From positions 11,643,092 to 11,707,091 of the forward strand of contig OY740777.1 in assembly GCA_963513935.1 (NCBI GenBank): 64,000 nt of DNA. Reading direction: 5' to 3'. The notes under the pieces were generated by a model. That model worked only from the letters and a program-made list of their open reading frames with translations, made no database searches and was not told the DNA's origin. The stretch is from Aphrophora alni. Taxonomy: Eukaryota > Arthropoda > Insecta > Hemiptera > Aphrophoridae. Shown piece after piece: positions 1 through 13,342 of the stretch; position 1 is the stretch's first letter; every line of letters begins with the position of its first letter. The position numbers and the translations under genes are program-made.

Positions 1-1465
1 AGGTTATGAAACAAGGTACATAAGGTAGAATAAACTATGCTCTGTCTTAGTGTTTCATTGTAGTTTTATGATATTTACTTTGATTAGGTTATGACACTAT
101 TAAACCTAAGTTTAAAGTATTATGTACGTGATATTTAAAGTAGACAATAATTAATTGTATTTTAGGTTATGAAACAAGGTACATAAGGTAGAATAAACTA
201 TGCTCTGTCTTAGTGTTTCATTGTAGTTTTATGATATTTACTTTGATTAGGTTATGACACTATTAAACCTAAGTTTAAAGTATTATGTACGTGATATTTA
301 AAGTTGACAATAATTAATTGTATTTTAGGTTATGAAACAAGGTACATAAGGTAGAATAAACTATGCTCTGTCTTAGTGTTTCATTGTAGTTTTATGATAT
401 TTACTTTGATTAGGTTATGACACTATTAAACCTAAGTTTAAAGTATTATGTACGTGATATTTAAAGTAGACAATAATTAATTGTATTTTAGGTTATGAAA
501 CAAGGTACATAAGGTAGAATAAACTATGCTCTGTCTTAGTGTTTCATTGTAGTTTTATGATATTTACTTTGATTAGGTTATGACACTATTAAACCTAAGT
601 TTAAAGTATTATGTACGTGATATTTAAAGTTGACAATAATTAATTGTATTTTAGGTTATGAAACAAGGTACATAAGGTAGAATAAACTATGCTCTGTCTT
701 AGTGTTTCATTGTAGTTTTATGATATTTACTTTGATTAGGTTATGACACTATTAAACCTAAGTTTAAAGTATTATGTACGTGATATTTAAAGTTGACAAT
801 AATTAATTGTATTTTAGGTTATGAAACAAGGTACATAAGGTAGAATAAACTATGCTCTGTCTTAGTGTTTCATTGTATTTTTATGATATTTACTTTGATT
901 AGGTTATGACACTATTAAACCTAAGTTTAAAGTATTATGTACGTGATATTTAAAGTAGACAATAATTAATTGTATTTTAGGTTATGAAACAAGGTACATA
1001 AGGTAGAATAAACTATGCTCTGTCTTAGTGTTTCATTGTAGTTTTATGATATTTACTTTGATTAGGTTATGACACTATTAAACCTAAGTTTAAAGTATTA
1101 TGTACGTGATATTTAAAGTTGACAATAATTAATTGTATTTTAGGTTATGAAACAAGGTACATAAGGTAGAATAAACTATGCTCTGTGTTAGTGTTTCATT
1201 GTAGTTTTATGATATTTACTTTGATTAGGTTATGACACTATTAAACCTAAGTTTAAAGTATTATGTACGTGATATTTAAAGTAGACAATAATTAATTGTA
1301 TTTTAGGTTATGAAACAAGGTACATAACGTAGAATAAACTATGCTTTGTGTTGTTAGTGTTTCAGTAGTTTTAGGATATTTTCTTTGATTAAGTTATGAC
1401 ACTATTAAACCTAAGTTTAAAGTAGATTATTCTGTACGTGATATTTAAAGTAGACAATAATGAAG
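1..1465. repeat. 163-bp satellite, nine tandem copies
   Basis: Copies begin at 1, 164, 327, 490, 653, 816, 979, 1142 and 1305, exactly 163 bp apart. The first eight are almost identical. The ninth is diverged (altered from about 1327, with small indels) and marks the array edge. The array probably continues to the left of the window. Each monomer holds two AGGTTATGA words about 85 bp apart, and each half contains a GTGATATTTA-like or ATGATATTTA-like word, so the 163-mer may itself be an old dimer. A single diagnostic base near the end of each monomer (AGTAGACAAT or AGTTGACAAT) partly alternates between copies. No ORF is present. Confidence 0.97.
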
Positions 1466-2552
1466 TGTTTATATTATTTATTTTGTGACACAATAATGTT
1501 TAACGAATAGTAAAATTAAACTTTGACTGGAATCGAACTTTAAAAACTAAAAGCTACTGCTACTTTGTTCTGATTTGACGTCATGTAACATTAAAAAAAC
1601 TAATTTGTATATTATAACTCTCTTAGTTTCGATTAAAAAAATAAAAATAAAAATCCACAAGCTTTGTTTTGGTTTTAAGAGGCATAAATATTTCTTTTTA
1701 AATCATCGAAACTATTTGAGCCAATTTTGACAATCGGTATTTTAGGTTTGGTCTTGTGACCAAATTTTTTGATTTATTGGACAAAATAAATTTTTTTAAA
1801 TCTGAGATATAACCTAGCTAAAAATATGTTCAAATTTGATGAATGTTTACTCGTTTAAGAGTAAAGAACATCGCATACTCGACGGGATAAGGTCAGACAT
1901 CATTCCAAAAAATATCTTTTGGGCTTAATGGACGCCAAACAGATAAAACCACAAAAAAAAATCAGAATAATTTTATTGATTCATCACATTTATTCTCTTT
2001 GTTACGGACAGGCAGAACGAGTTTGAATTCTCTATGATATTATGGAGGCCAATTATAAAGAAACTGGCGTTACTTTCGAATATAGAGCTCAAAAATACAG
2101 TTATTTTGAATTTGATCATAAAAGATAATTAATAAACCTTAAGACATCAAGGCAATCTATTATTTTAAAAAATATATAGGCTATGGGTATATTTTAACTC
2201 TCTGTGAATGATATTACACAGTAACTTATAGGACTCGTAAAACTAAATTAAAAATGATTTTTTAAATATTTAATGATTGTATTTATATTAGGCTAGTAGT
2301 CTATTAATTAAACCATTTTAAAGTTATTTCTAACCGCAGGACACCTATTTGAATAATATTAGGGTTACTTTTAAGGACTACAAGCAACAAAACTACCCCT
2401 ATCTTCTTTCGTTGGAATCCAAAACTACATCACTACAATTTCAAGTTAAACCATTTCCACAAAACAAAGACTCTGTTCCAACGAAAATGGAAATAAAATT
2501 GTCACATGAAGTCTTTGTATAGTCTGTTTTACTGATAAAGTCAAATTTACTG

Positions 2553-2645
2553 TTCTCTTTACTTTTCTATCTCTCTTTTCTTCTTCCCCCTTTTCCATCC
2601 CTCTTTCCTTCCAAGTCAGCTCTTATTTACACCCTACCCCCCCCC
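2553..2645 (+). repeat. Pyrimidine-rich tract
   Basis: The plus strand is almost wholly C and T from about 2553, including CTTCTTCCCCC and CCATCCCTCTTTCC, and ends in a run of nine or more C at about 2629-2637. It is a low-complexity polypyrimidine stretch. No acceptor-plus-exon arrangement follows it that would argue for a splice site. Confidence 0.7.
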
Positions 2646-3959
2646 ACATCAAGCAAGAAATGGAACTTTATTTCAGATAAAAGAAACATAATATACTGAC
2701 TTTTGTTCGTATGAATCAAGACAAATGTAAGTTCTGATCGTAGATTGTTCCGCATGGTTGCTTAAATAGTTTTCTTTTTAAAACATTTACTTTAGTAGAC
2801 TAACGTTTAGAGTTTAATTAATTTTATGAAGAAAAGACTTTAATGAATAGGCACTGAAAGTATGTTGTGAAATAATAATAAATAAATCTTTAAGAATTGA
2901 CTTTAATAAAAAACTAGGATGGATAAAAATAATGAAATATAACATAAACGTTCATTGTTTTTAATTTCATTTTATAAATCAAAATTAAAAGCTAATTCAA
3001 TACTGTTTATTTTTATCTGGCAATTAAAGTTAAACAGGTAAACAAAATTACGATACAGCTTACATTAAAACCTAGGGAAATTATAATTTTGTAAAAAATA
3101 AATAACTGTTTTCTATTTATAAATAAATGTAAAAAAATGGCGCAAAACATTGCATTAACTTTCTGATATAGGGCTATTAATCAAAGAAAAGTTTGTTCGA
3201 TGTCAAAATATCAGTTTTGAGATTCAATCAGAAAATAAAAATGAGCTACTAAAGTTGTTAAGAAAATATTTTGAAAGATAAGACTATCAAAAATAATCTA
3301 ACTTGATTCTTTCTGAAAGTTGAACGAAAGCAGTAGACTCAGATCCACAGTAGTCCCGTAGATTCATTTAATATCTCTTCTACATCAGGTTCATAGATTT
3401 TTTTGATGTAATAACGACCAATTGGCCTATGTTTTGTTTATGTCCTTATAGACAACATTTTAGCAAAATTTATCGAAATCGATAAAACCGTAATTGAGAT
3501 AATGGAAGGCTGTTACTCTAAAATTGAAAGTTTTAATAAAGCCACCATAGCCAAATTAATAATTTGCCCACATGTCTATTTTAATCAAAATCATACCACT
3601 GGAGTGAACTGAACAGTCAAAAGACAAACACATATTTAAAATACACTACAGTATTTGTTTTTATTGAGGCTCAATTTTTTCTACAGGTCTACTATACAAA
3701 ATAGATATCTAAACCAAAAAGAGAAGTTTTTTGATACGAAGGATTAAAATTTTTAAATGCCAATTTCAGAATCAAATTTTTTATACCAACAGTTTAAAAA
3801 AGTATAGTAACTTAATGTTTTATAAAATTGGTTAACACCTAATGAAAAGTAAGAAAATCGTTTAATATTCATTATTGTAAAATTTTGAAAATGGTGCATT
3901 TATTTTATTTTTGTTTTGTAAAGCAAAGAACAATTCCTTTTATGGCACAGTTTTACAAA

Positions 3960-4290
3960 ACAAAACCGCGCCATTTTCTACAGGATACAAATACTATTGG
4001 CCTGCTCGAACTCAATTTCTGACCTTGTACATGCGCAGAAGACAAAGTCGAAGCATGCGCACAACGTTTAAGCTCCGCCTATGTAATATGAAACAAAGTT
4101 GGTTTCAACTTCACTTTGACCAATAAAATGAAAAAATAAAAATTTTTAAAACAATTATTATGTTTGATTTTGTATATCCAAACCTTTTTTCCTAATTAAT
4201 TTTTCATTTAACTTGTCGTTTGGAAGATTTAATTTTCGACCAATCAGGAACGAGGATTACTTGATTCTACTTTACTATTGGTCAGTTGGT
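3960..4290. promoter_or_regulatory. Possible promoter-like patch (NRF-1-like and CCAAT words)
   Basis: Within otherwise AT-rich DNA this patch has two NRF-1-like words, CATGCGCA at 4030-4037 and GCATGCGC at 4053-4060. CCAAT boxes lie at 4120-4124 and 4240-4244, and an inverted ATTGG at 4277-4281. In animal promoters such words often sit close to start sites. No first exon with a convincing donor was found beside it, and the sequence could equally be the end of an old transposon. The call is inference from motif clustering only. Confidence 0.2.
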
Positions 4291-4974
4291 TCTTTGAAGG
4301 GAAAAGTTACAGAATGAACAATATGATCAGAATATTGTAAAATAAAAGAGAAGTTAGTTATAAAATTCAATATTAGTGATTAATTATTGAAGGAAAAAGA
4401 AACGTGAACTGTTAATTTAAATAGTACAAATCTTATCGTACACCAGCAAAGTAATTTTTCTAAATGGAACAAAAACGATTCGATGGTTTATTATTTATTT
4501 TTTAAAGATTTATTGATAACTGCATTCACTTATTTAAAGTACCTTTTTAATACCATCTTTAAAACTGAAAACTAGAAGAATTGGTAAAAAGGAAAACTAA
4601 CTATGAGTGTAAAACAAATGAAGTTTGACATGATATACTCCAAAGAGAAACCTAAACACAGGTTGAGTGATAATTAAGACGCCTTCATCAATTGTTTTAT
4701 TACAAATTGGCAACACAACAATACATCGTTTGAATGCTAATAATAAAATTACATCATGGTAGCAAAAGAAGTTGTAAAAATGTCATTTTATCAAGATTTA
4801 ATGTAAAGACATTAATATTGGCTGTCGATAAATGGCAATTATACGCATTGTAAAATCATAATTTTATTAAGGAAAAAGAAAAATGTATGGAATTAAAGTA
4901 GATTGTGGACATTAAATGTAAAATTAAACTTTAATTTGAAGTACCAAACGAAAGTACACAAGCATTCCTTGGAG

Positions 4975-5560
4975 TAAATAAGAATAATTAAATTGCAATT
5001 AAGTAATAAAGATTACTTTGTTGAATTAAAGTCGGGTTAAAGACAAATAGGAAATTACGAAATCAGTAATAGAACATAGGGCCTAAGTATTATTTGGTGT
5101 AGTATATATAGGCTAAAGATAACTATATTGGAATAATGATTCATAATGGTAGGGTAACCTAAATGAAATTTAGACCTAAGTTAAATAGCAAGTTATGAAA
5201 TCAATAATGGAACAGAGGAATTATTTGGAGCATTAGGAAAGTAGTAGGCCTATATAATATATAGCCTATAATGATAAGTTGGAATAAAGTTTACTTTGTG
5301 GAATTAAAGTATAGTAACGACATAAAATTTAGGCCTAAATTAAATAGTAAGTTATGAAATCAATAATGGAACAGAGGAATTATTTGGAGTAGTCTTTATA
5401 CGAGTATAAATAGAATAAAGATTAATTTGTAGAAATGGAAATAACGAGATGAAATTATAAATGGAATAGAAAATTATGAAAACAATATCCAAATGAAACA
5501 GAGGAATTGTTTGGAGATTACATTTATTTGTAGAAGTAGAGTAGTTTAACCGACAGTAAA
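4975..5560. repeat. Diverged tandem repeat, unit about 120-160 bp
   Basis: A recognisable core, GTTATGAAATCAATAATGG followed by AACAGAGGAATTATTTGGAG, is nearly identical at about 5192 and 5351. More diverged forms occur at about 5052 (AATTACGAAATCAGTAATAG) and 5474 (AACAGAGGAATTGTTTGGAG). The two best copies are also preceded by a shared AAATTTAG-(G/A)CCTAA segment. Spacing is uneven (about 140, 159 and 123 bp), as in an old, decaying array. Similar fragments may continue to about 5830. Confidence 0.75.
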
Positions 5561-8500
5561 TAATAAGTGAAGCAGCAAATCAATGAAGGAATAGATGAGT
5601 TAAATAAATTAGAAAATGTTATAGGACAAATTAGAATTAAATTCATTTTGCATAAGAACGACATGAGTTATAAATGAAACAAATATATTAAATTAATAAA
5701 AGAATACATGATTAGATGCATAACGTGGAATTGGTAAGGAAAAATATATTTTAAAGAATAGTAGCTACACAATTATTATAGCTAAATAAATACTGAAGAA
5801 TTTGAAATAAAGTTTCAAATGAATGTCAATAATGAGGAGTAGTAGGCCTATATTAAAGTATTATTAGCAGTAGCCTATATACAGTGTAACATAATACTAT
5901 TTGAACAAATAATACACTAAAATAAATATACTATAAACATTAAGGATCCTTTCTCTATCAAAATATAAAATGAAAACAACTTCTGAACATCTATGATGGG
6001 ATAAATGGAATCCAAATTAATTGAATAGTTTCCTATAAACACGAAATCTCATGTAAATTAATAAAACGTTCACGAAAAGTAGTAGGCTATATAAAGAAAC
6101 ACAGTTATTTTGAAATTATTTTCAGAAAATAAACGTCCTTTGGAGACATTGGCCCTTGAGTGCTATTGGTGGAATATTTACACCCAGGGTCAAACCTGTT
6201 GCTGTGCACAGTAGAACACTCTAGTGGCAAACATTTAAACTAACGACGTCCCTTACTGCTATTGGCTGTATCAAATCACGACCACTACCTACTGGATTTC
6301 CAATCATCATTTCCTTTTCTTTATATATATATATATATATATATATCCTTTGTATGTATATATATATATACAAAGAAAATATATATTTGTATATGTATCA
6401 TAATATCACAAATGTATAAACTTCCAAAGAATAAAGTTTTGTTATTTTTAAAATGGTTGTCACTATTTATTTTAAATTACTACAGAATTATATTATAATT
6501 TTATTGATAGCCTATTTATAGAATTATTAAAGTAATTTCCAAATAAAATGTTTTCTTGCATTCACGATCATTGTGATAATATAAGATTGATTTGTATACA
6601 TTTTTTGCTTTTCGTTGTATAATAGATAGATAAAAGGCCTAACTATAGACTAACTGTATATATCAAACATATGCAACAATAGCGCAAATGCCATTACATA
6701 AAATTAAGCCCTTAGAATTTGTAATAACATTGTAAATACCTACTCAAGTATATTTTAGTCTCAACGATAGGGACATATAGTCTATGTCTAACCATCATAC
6801 AATCAAAATACGAGTAATACTAAACCTAAGTTTCTTTTGACATGTCGACTTCTTTTCTATACTTAGAGTAGGTCTACAAGTTTTTATGTAAAAAATGTAG
6901 GGAAGTGTTTGTGTATATTTTAATATCTTTGATGTTTTTCCTTGTCTCATTTAGAAATGAAAGTCTAAAGTTTATTTGAAACCCACTTAATAGTAGATAA
7001 TGATAAACATGATCACCTGTTGAAATAAAATAACTAGGCTTTATAGATGAAGATATGTTATAAAAAATATATACAGTTGATAATTTAAAAATTAAATTAA
7101 AGTGATATTAAAATCTACAAATTTATATTTATTAATTTATACTGCAGAAATAAAAAAAAACTCAGTTGCCTAACTTCTTAAATGTGATTAATAAGAACAT
7201 TTACACTTTTTAAGGTACAAATTACACGCACATTAAATATAATAAAACTTTTGTAAAAAAAAATAGAAAATGTACATCTCCTTGGAATCTGTGTCAGACA
7301 AGCTGTTCCATATTTTACTTCCGTTGTAATTTCCCGCCTTGTCAAACTTCCGTCCTTTACTTCCGAATCCACTCAACATAAGTTACGTTCAACATTACTG
7401 CTGTATATACAAAGAAGTAAAGAAAAGTATCCCAAGAAAAATAAACAAATAAAATATTTTTATAAATCAAAAATTCAGTGTATTTGTTGTAAATTATATG
7501 CGATTTTAAAAAGTAAGTCCACAAACAAATGCAGTAATATATTTGTAAAAGCTAAATACAAAAGTCAAGAGTAATAAATTGTAATTTAATAGCCTACATA
7601 TTATTCCGAATTGTCTGTTTTATTATTACAATATAAGCTTGCAATTATTTTTTCAGTCAGTCATAAATTTTAAAATCGATAGGAGAAACATTTGAAAGGA
7701 AAAAAAAATTAAGGTGAAAATAAATTCTTTGGTATGAAATATTTAAGCTATATAACGTAACAACAAAGAAGTTAGCTTAACAATTGCAAACGATACCTAT
7801 ATTTGTAAAGGAAAACTTATTTTGTCTTTTATTTAAATGTTTTAAATATCCTCTTCGTGCACAATTATTTATACAATTATCTCGTCTGTTATTAAAAAAT
7901 ATTCTACAATGTAACTGATTTTTTAATATCCTTTTTGGAGAAATTATTCATGTTTTTCCCTATTATCTATTAAAATATTACGATACACTTAAAATATTTT
8001 TGTTATCAACTCTTTTAAATTTTCTAAGTGTCTACATCTTCTTTATACTTTAAAAAGAAGTGATTATAGTCTTTATCGTTTAAAAGAGATATTTTCTTTA
8101 TTTGCTGAAGAATCAGTCTCGTCCTGGCCCGTTGCCGAATTCTCCAGACATCACACGTTATGTAACTTACATACAAATTTCTCAGTCCATTAACGCAGCA
8201 AGTTTGATACGATATATTTTTGAGATGGATGTAAGTATATTTACTACTTGAACACCCATCCTATACAAATAAAATGTATTTTATTAAATACACAGCTTGT
8301 ATTGTATCTTTTAAATAAAACTAAGCAATTCATCTGCTGTATATTGTTTTTATTAATAAAACGATTAATTTTTGTTAATAGTAGCAATAAAAAAGGTTTT
8401 ATTTGTAATTGTTCGTGTGTATATCTGTTTAAGTGCAGGAGGAGTAGTAGAAACATACGAGTGATTTCTCATGAGTGACTAAATTAAATATAGTTTTATG

Positions 8501-8869
8501 GTATAAAAAAAATACACGAACTTCAAAATTACGTTCTTAAGTTGTTTCAAAATATATTTTAAAAAATGTATTCAGCGTTAGTCCCTACCCCAACGAATTA
8601 AGCAAGTCATTTTAAAAGTGTTTTACTTGTTTATTTAAAGGAATATCTATTATATTTCTAACATCCTTATAAATCTGGAAAAACACGATCTAATAAACTT
8701 TTTTTCCTTTTGTTATTTGTATCAAAAACATTTGTTACAAGGTAATTTAATTTTAAAATGTAATTTGATTCTAAATTAATTCTGAATCACGATGTTTAGG
8801 CCTACTGTGAAATCTACGTATGCTATTATACATAACTGAATTTTGTTGACGATTAATTAATTAAGTAGG
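5561..8869. other. AT-rich non-coding block
   Basis: No gene supported. A slightly less AT-rich stretch at 6120-6260 contains two CTATTGG words, and a TA microsatellite with a hairpin follows. The ORFs at 7178-7372 (minus) and 8244-8478 (both strands) have no known motif. The latter pair overlap on opposite strands, which is typical of chance ORFs. Confidence 0.55.
6322..6375. repeat. TA microsatellite with adjoining TA-rich hairpin
   Basis: Twelve TA units at 6322-6346 are followed directly by an inverted repeat: CTTTGTA on the left (about 6349) pairs with TACAAAG on the right (to 6375) around a TA core with one mismatch. Confidence 0.85.
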
Positions 8870-8871
8870 AG

Positions 8872-9215
8872 TATCGCTTTTGACTTTATGAAGAAGAATG
8901 GTTTTTGATCGTAAAAAGAGCGTATTTTTAAAAATATTTAAATAAGGAGAATATCATTTATTAAGCATGACAGTGGTTTTAAAGTATGGGAATTGTGCAT
9001 GATTTTATATGGGTGAGGTTAGGTTAGGTTTTAAAATTTTGTAAATAGACCATTTTCTGATTTAAGGAAGGAGAATGGTGTTCGATTTTAAAACATGCGT
9101 ATTTTTTTAAATATTTAAAGTAGTAGAATAACGTTTAAGTAAGCATGACAGTGGTTTTAAATTTTAAGTAGAATTGTGCATGATTTTAGGTAGATGAGGA
9201 GTTTCTGATTTTATG
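8872..9215. repeat. Two diverged direct copies, about 177 bp apart
   Basis: The order AGAATGG-(T)GTT-GATC/GATT, CGTATTTTT, AATATTTAAA, AAGCATGACAGTGGTTTTAAA, AATTGTGCATGATTTTA occurs from about 8895 and again from about 9072. The link between them contains three AGGTT units (9016-9030). The units begin or end with a TTAAGTAGG-like word that recurs in the minisatellite at 12.5-13.3 kb, so the two regions may share ancestry. Confidence 0.75.
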
Positions 9216-9299
9216 TAGAAGACATAAATTATCAACAATTGTTTGTTCCATTCCTTAACGTCTACTTATTGAACAGAAAATAATGAATAAACATAAAAT

Positions 9300-9560
9300 G
9301 TATCCCTGATGATCTATAGGCGCCGTTTTAGATAAAAGATACGTCCAGTCTCTCCGTGTGAATACGTGACGTTCGACTTTTGCCTTGAAACGAAATTCTT
9401 CATCGGCGAGTACGAGGACAGAATGTAGTAATCGTTACTGTCCGTCGCGGTGATGTATGGAGGCACTCAATTTACACAACGTTCACAACAGATTTTCGTG
9501 GTACCTTAAGCTGTACTGGCTTTGCTGAGACGAGTGTGTGTTTTGCATTTTAAATTAAGT
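9300..9560. other. Less AT-rich, CpG-containing island
   Basis: From about 9317 (GGCGCCG) to 9535 the sequence is clearly richer in G, C and CpG than its flanks, with segments such as CCGTCGCGGTGATG. It may be an exon, promoter or transposon end. The longest methionine-started frame here (from 9453) is under 25 codons and I see no good splice borders, so no gene is called. Confidence 0.35.
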
Positions 9561-12511
9561 TGATTTAGGAAATTGAAACTGCTGGAATAAGTTTGAAATG
9601 AAAAGTAATTTATACCTTGGCGCAAGGTAAAATATATCTAAAATAAAAGTCGGCTATACAGAGTATTCCATTATATAGGTTCAATATAACCAGTATGAAA
9701 TGGTAAAATATACAAAACTAATTTAAGTGGATCATGACTGTTTTAAAGTGAGATACCCACCGATCGGTAATGAGTTTCATTTAAAAAAAAAACGTAAATA
9801 TTTAATATTGAAATCCTTTCAAATCAATTAGTTTTGACGATTAACTCTAAATATTTTAATAATTCCCAAACTACAAGTAATGAAGAACCTACTCATTTCA
9901 ATTTCTGATCAATATAGACCTACAAGCACTGTTGGAATGTTATAAATGACAAGCCCTTAGATTAATTGTAGAATTCCGGGACTGTCAACTGTGATATATC
10001 GAAATTTAAACACGCCATGTTACCGTTATCTTTGTTCACATTTATCATTTAAATGTCAGAATTCGTTGATATATTATATAGGGGATGAAAAGTATTAGAT
10101 AAAAAATAACTATTATTTTGTTGTGGTGTATATATTTAAGTAGGAGATTAAGTTACATTGTGAATATTAAATTTAAAAAGTAGTGTAATTATTTTAAATA
10201 GGCGGTATTTAATTGAGGCCTATGTAATTTAATAGATTACAATTAATTATTTTTTAATTTGAATGTTTGGTGAGCATAATAATTATTAAGTAGGTGATTG
10301 GTTACTGATTTCGTGTAGGAGTGAATTTTGCTCTTTTCCAACATAAAACCAATGATTTAAAAATGTCAATATATTTTAATGTCGTTAATTAAATTTTATA
10401 GCTAAATTTGAAGTAAGGTTAAATACAATTTTATATCGAGGTTAAAGTGCGAATGGAAAGAATTTTTTTACATTTAAACAACATTTTCGTGGCTAGATTT
10501 TATACATTAGTCACCCTTTATAAGAGTACTTTGCTATATAAAATTATTAAAGATAAAAATCAATTAAAATGAAAGTGTATAATATGTGTCATTAGGTAAA
10601 TTAAATTTTATTTATTTATTGTTTTGTCAAATTAAAGGAAAGAGGAACAAAATAAAATATCTCTTTTAATAAGTAGAATCTTAAAACTAATAAATTTATC
10701 TACGAAAACGTAACCTTTCAAATCGCATTCAAACATAAATTTGTGTGATTAAAATTTTACACAACAGTCACCATTATAAACTATTGCGTTATTCCTTAAA
10801 ACCCTCTTCATTAATCCTAAATTAGCCTGACATAGAACAAGATTTTAGTAAAAGCTCTTTTAAATTAAAATTTATAAAGATTTATTTGTGGTTTTATCAC
10901 GTGGAAGCCTAATTGGTCCGAAGCAGGTTCATTATCCACTGCCTCCTACATATTTCAATAGCCGACGGTTTTTCTCGTGTCACGTATTTCTGGTATCATT
11001 TCCAAGTCCGGTGATTAATGAAGGCGGTGGAAACATCTCACAGTGCTTGTTTGATAGAATATATTCAACAGCATTTTAACACTATTCTAATGTTGTACTG
11101 TGACATGATATACGTGTGACTGTGAAATGTACGCGGTATGGGTTACAGATAAGAGGAATGGGTTGTCTAGGGTGTGTTTCGGAGGGGGCGGGAAAGACGA
11201 ATCCTTAGAGAAATTATGTACGACGAAGGTACAAATAAAGGCAAGGCGAGCGAGCAACCCGTTTTGGGAGATATAACTCACCTTCATACCTACCCCTGCG
11301 TGTGTGAAGGGGATGGTGGAAGACAGACTACCAGGAAAAGGGAAACAACGGAGAAAAATTACCCCCTCTTTTTTCCCCTTCAACTGTTTTCCTTCTGAAA
11401 AATTTGATACTCAACTGTGAAATCCCACAAGTGTTGTGCTGGGACATATAGATACCGGAAATGATGTTTTCTTTATCCGTAACGCTTGAACAAATCTGAA
11501 AACCTCCCTTAAAGAAGGGTAGGGGGATGTTTGTGGACAATGTGGGTGGACGAGATTAGGCCTACGTTCAGGTTTTTGTTACACGTTTACAGGAAATATA
11601 CTCCTTAAACTCGTGTGCTACTATTCTATTATTTCTTTGTAGAATACATTTAAAAATTCGTTTGTAACGTTTTAATTTCAATTCGATCTTTAATTTACAA
11701 TAGTTAATTATATAATTATAATATTATTAATTAAATAATTGTAAAAAGAATCCAGCTAGAACTAAGGGTGGCATCAGAATGGAATGGGACATAATCCTAA
11801 GGGAACACAAGAAAGGAGGACCTCCTGGCTTTTCCAAAGAATATAATTGAACAATACCAATTACTTTTTTGTGTTACTTTATCCCTCTTTTTCTAACCCA
11901 GCTTCCATCTCTCTCGACCGCCATTATTTTTTCATTCTACTTAGTCTTGGATAAAAGCCATACATCAAAGTGTTCTTCGGTGGAAGCCCATAAGGGAATT
12001 GTAATAAATTTCTCAGCTCACTTCTTTTCTTCTTTTCCTCCCCCCCCTCCGCTTCCCTCTTTTTTTCCGCCGAGTTTCTGTAAATCTTCATCTAAATGTT
12101 ATAAATATTAAAACTTCGTCCTCGGAAATAAAGTTCAACTGGAAGACGTTCTGTTTGTAATTCGTTTAAATTGGAACCCCTCTTTCTCCTTTATAAGCGT
12201 AATCGTTCGACAAATTAAATCTCATTTGAATTTTGAAAAAGGATTTAAGTTTGTGGTTGAACCTGTATGTTTTGGATAACACATAAAACCGATTTAAAGC
12301 AAAAGAGGATGGATTATAAGCTTAGTGGCACAAACTTTCTCAAGCATCTGCTTCCAATATGTTTTGGGTTAGACTTTATATAGGGCCTACAAATATTAAA
12401 AAGTCTCGACATACCAAATTTAAATAAAATGGGTTAGGTTTTACTATACAATACCCAACAATTCAAAATAACATTGTTTTTTAAGTGTTAATTATTATTT
12501 GTATGATAACG
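9561..12511. other. Non-coding block with a less AT-rich core at 10.88-11.56 kb
   Basis: The flanks are AT-rich. The core at 10,880-11,560 has several overlapping ORFs of 60-98 codons on both strands (10,888-11,079 plus; 11,087-11,383 minus; 11,174-11,398 plus; 11,328-11,540 minus), none with a recognisable motif. Overlap on both strands suggests that lower stop-codon density, not a gene, keeps them open. Polypyrimidine runs at about 11,990-12,070 produce a proline/serine-rich chance ORF. Confidence 0.45.
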
Positions 12512-13342
12512 GTTTTTTACATTTTAAGTACAGGAATGTTTACAGATTTTAAGTAGGGCAATGTTTACGGATTTTAAGTAGAACAATGTTTACGGATTTT
12601 AAGTAGCAATGTTTACGGAATTTAAGTAGGGAAATGTTTACGGATTTTAAGTAGTAATGTTTACGGATTTTAAGTAGCAATGATCACGGAATTTAAGTAG
12701 GGCAATGTTTACGGATTTTAAGTAGCAATGTTTACGGATATTAAGTAGCAATGTTTACGGATTTTAAGTAGGGAAATGTTTACGGATTTTAAGTAGGGCA
12801 ATGTTTACGGATTTTAAGTAGCAATGTTTACGGAATTTAAGTAGGGCAATATTTACGGATTTTAAGTAGGGCAATGTTTACGGATTAGTAGAGCAATGTT
12901 TACGGATTTTAAGTAGAGCAATGTTTACGGATTTTAAGTAGGGCATTGTTTACGGATTTTAAGTAGCAATGTTTACGGATTAGTAGAGCAATGTTTACGT
13001 ATTTTAAGTAGGGCAATGTTTACGGATTTTAAGTAGCAATGTTTACGGATTAGTGGAGCAATGTTTACGGATTTTAAGTAGCAATGTTTACGGATTAGTA
13101 GAGCAATGTTTACGGATTTTAAGTAAGGCAATGTTTAGGGATTTTAAGTAGCAATGTTTACGAATTAGTAGAGCAATGTTTACGAATTAGTAGAGCAATG
13201 TTTACGGATTTTAATTAGGGCAATGTTTACGGAATTTAAGTAGGGCAATGTTTACGGATTTTAAGTAGGGCAATGTTTAAGGATTAGTAGAGCAATGTTT
13301 ACGGATTTTAAGTAGGGCAATGTTTACGGATTTTAAGTACGA
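12512..13342. repeat. 22/23/25-bp minisatellite, about 34 copies
   Basis: The unit is CAATGTTTACGGATTTTAAG followed by TAGGG. I count about 34 copies in three length classes: 25 bp (ending TTTTAAGTAGGG), 23 bp (ending TTTTAAGTAG) and 22 bp (ending ATTAGTAGAG). The 22-bp form appears only from about 12,880 onward and never first in the array. Point variants such as GGAATTTAAG recur in several units, showing duplication in blocks. The TTTTAAGTAGG word also occurs singly outside the array (about 13,679 and, degenerate, 8.9-10.3 kb). Confidence 0.97.

Larger units (their letters stand above)
1466..4974. other. AT-rich non-coding block
   Basis: No gene can be supported here. The sequence is dominated by A/T runs and stop codons in all frames. 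Separate entries cover a pyrimidine tract near 2.6 kb and a less AT-rich patch at 3.95-4.3 kb. A perfect TGACGTCA palindrome lies at 1576-1583. The 71-codon ORF at 3911-4126 has no recognisable motif and overlaps that patch, so I do not call it a gene. Confidence 0.6.

Noticed and set aside
1525..1545. TTCGATTCC (minus strand) as a tRNA T-arm
   Set aside because: The bases on either side do not form the five-pair stem, and no acceptor or anticodon arm is present.
8244..8478. Overlapping sense and antisense ORFs as a gene pair
   Set aside because: Both are low in information, rich in L/K/I/N, and have no motif or conserved context.
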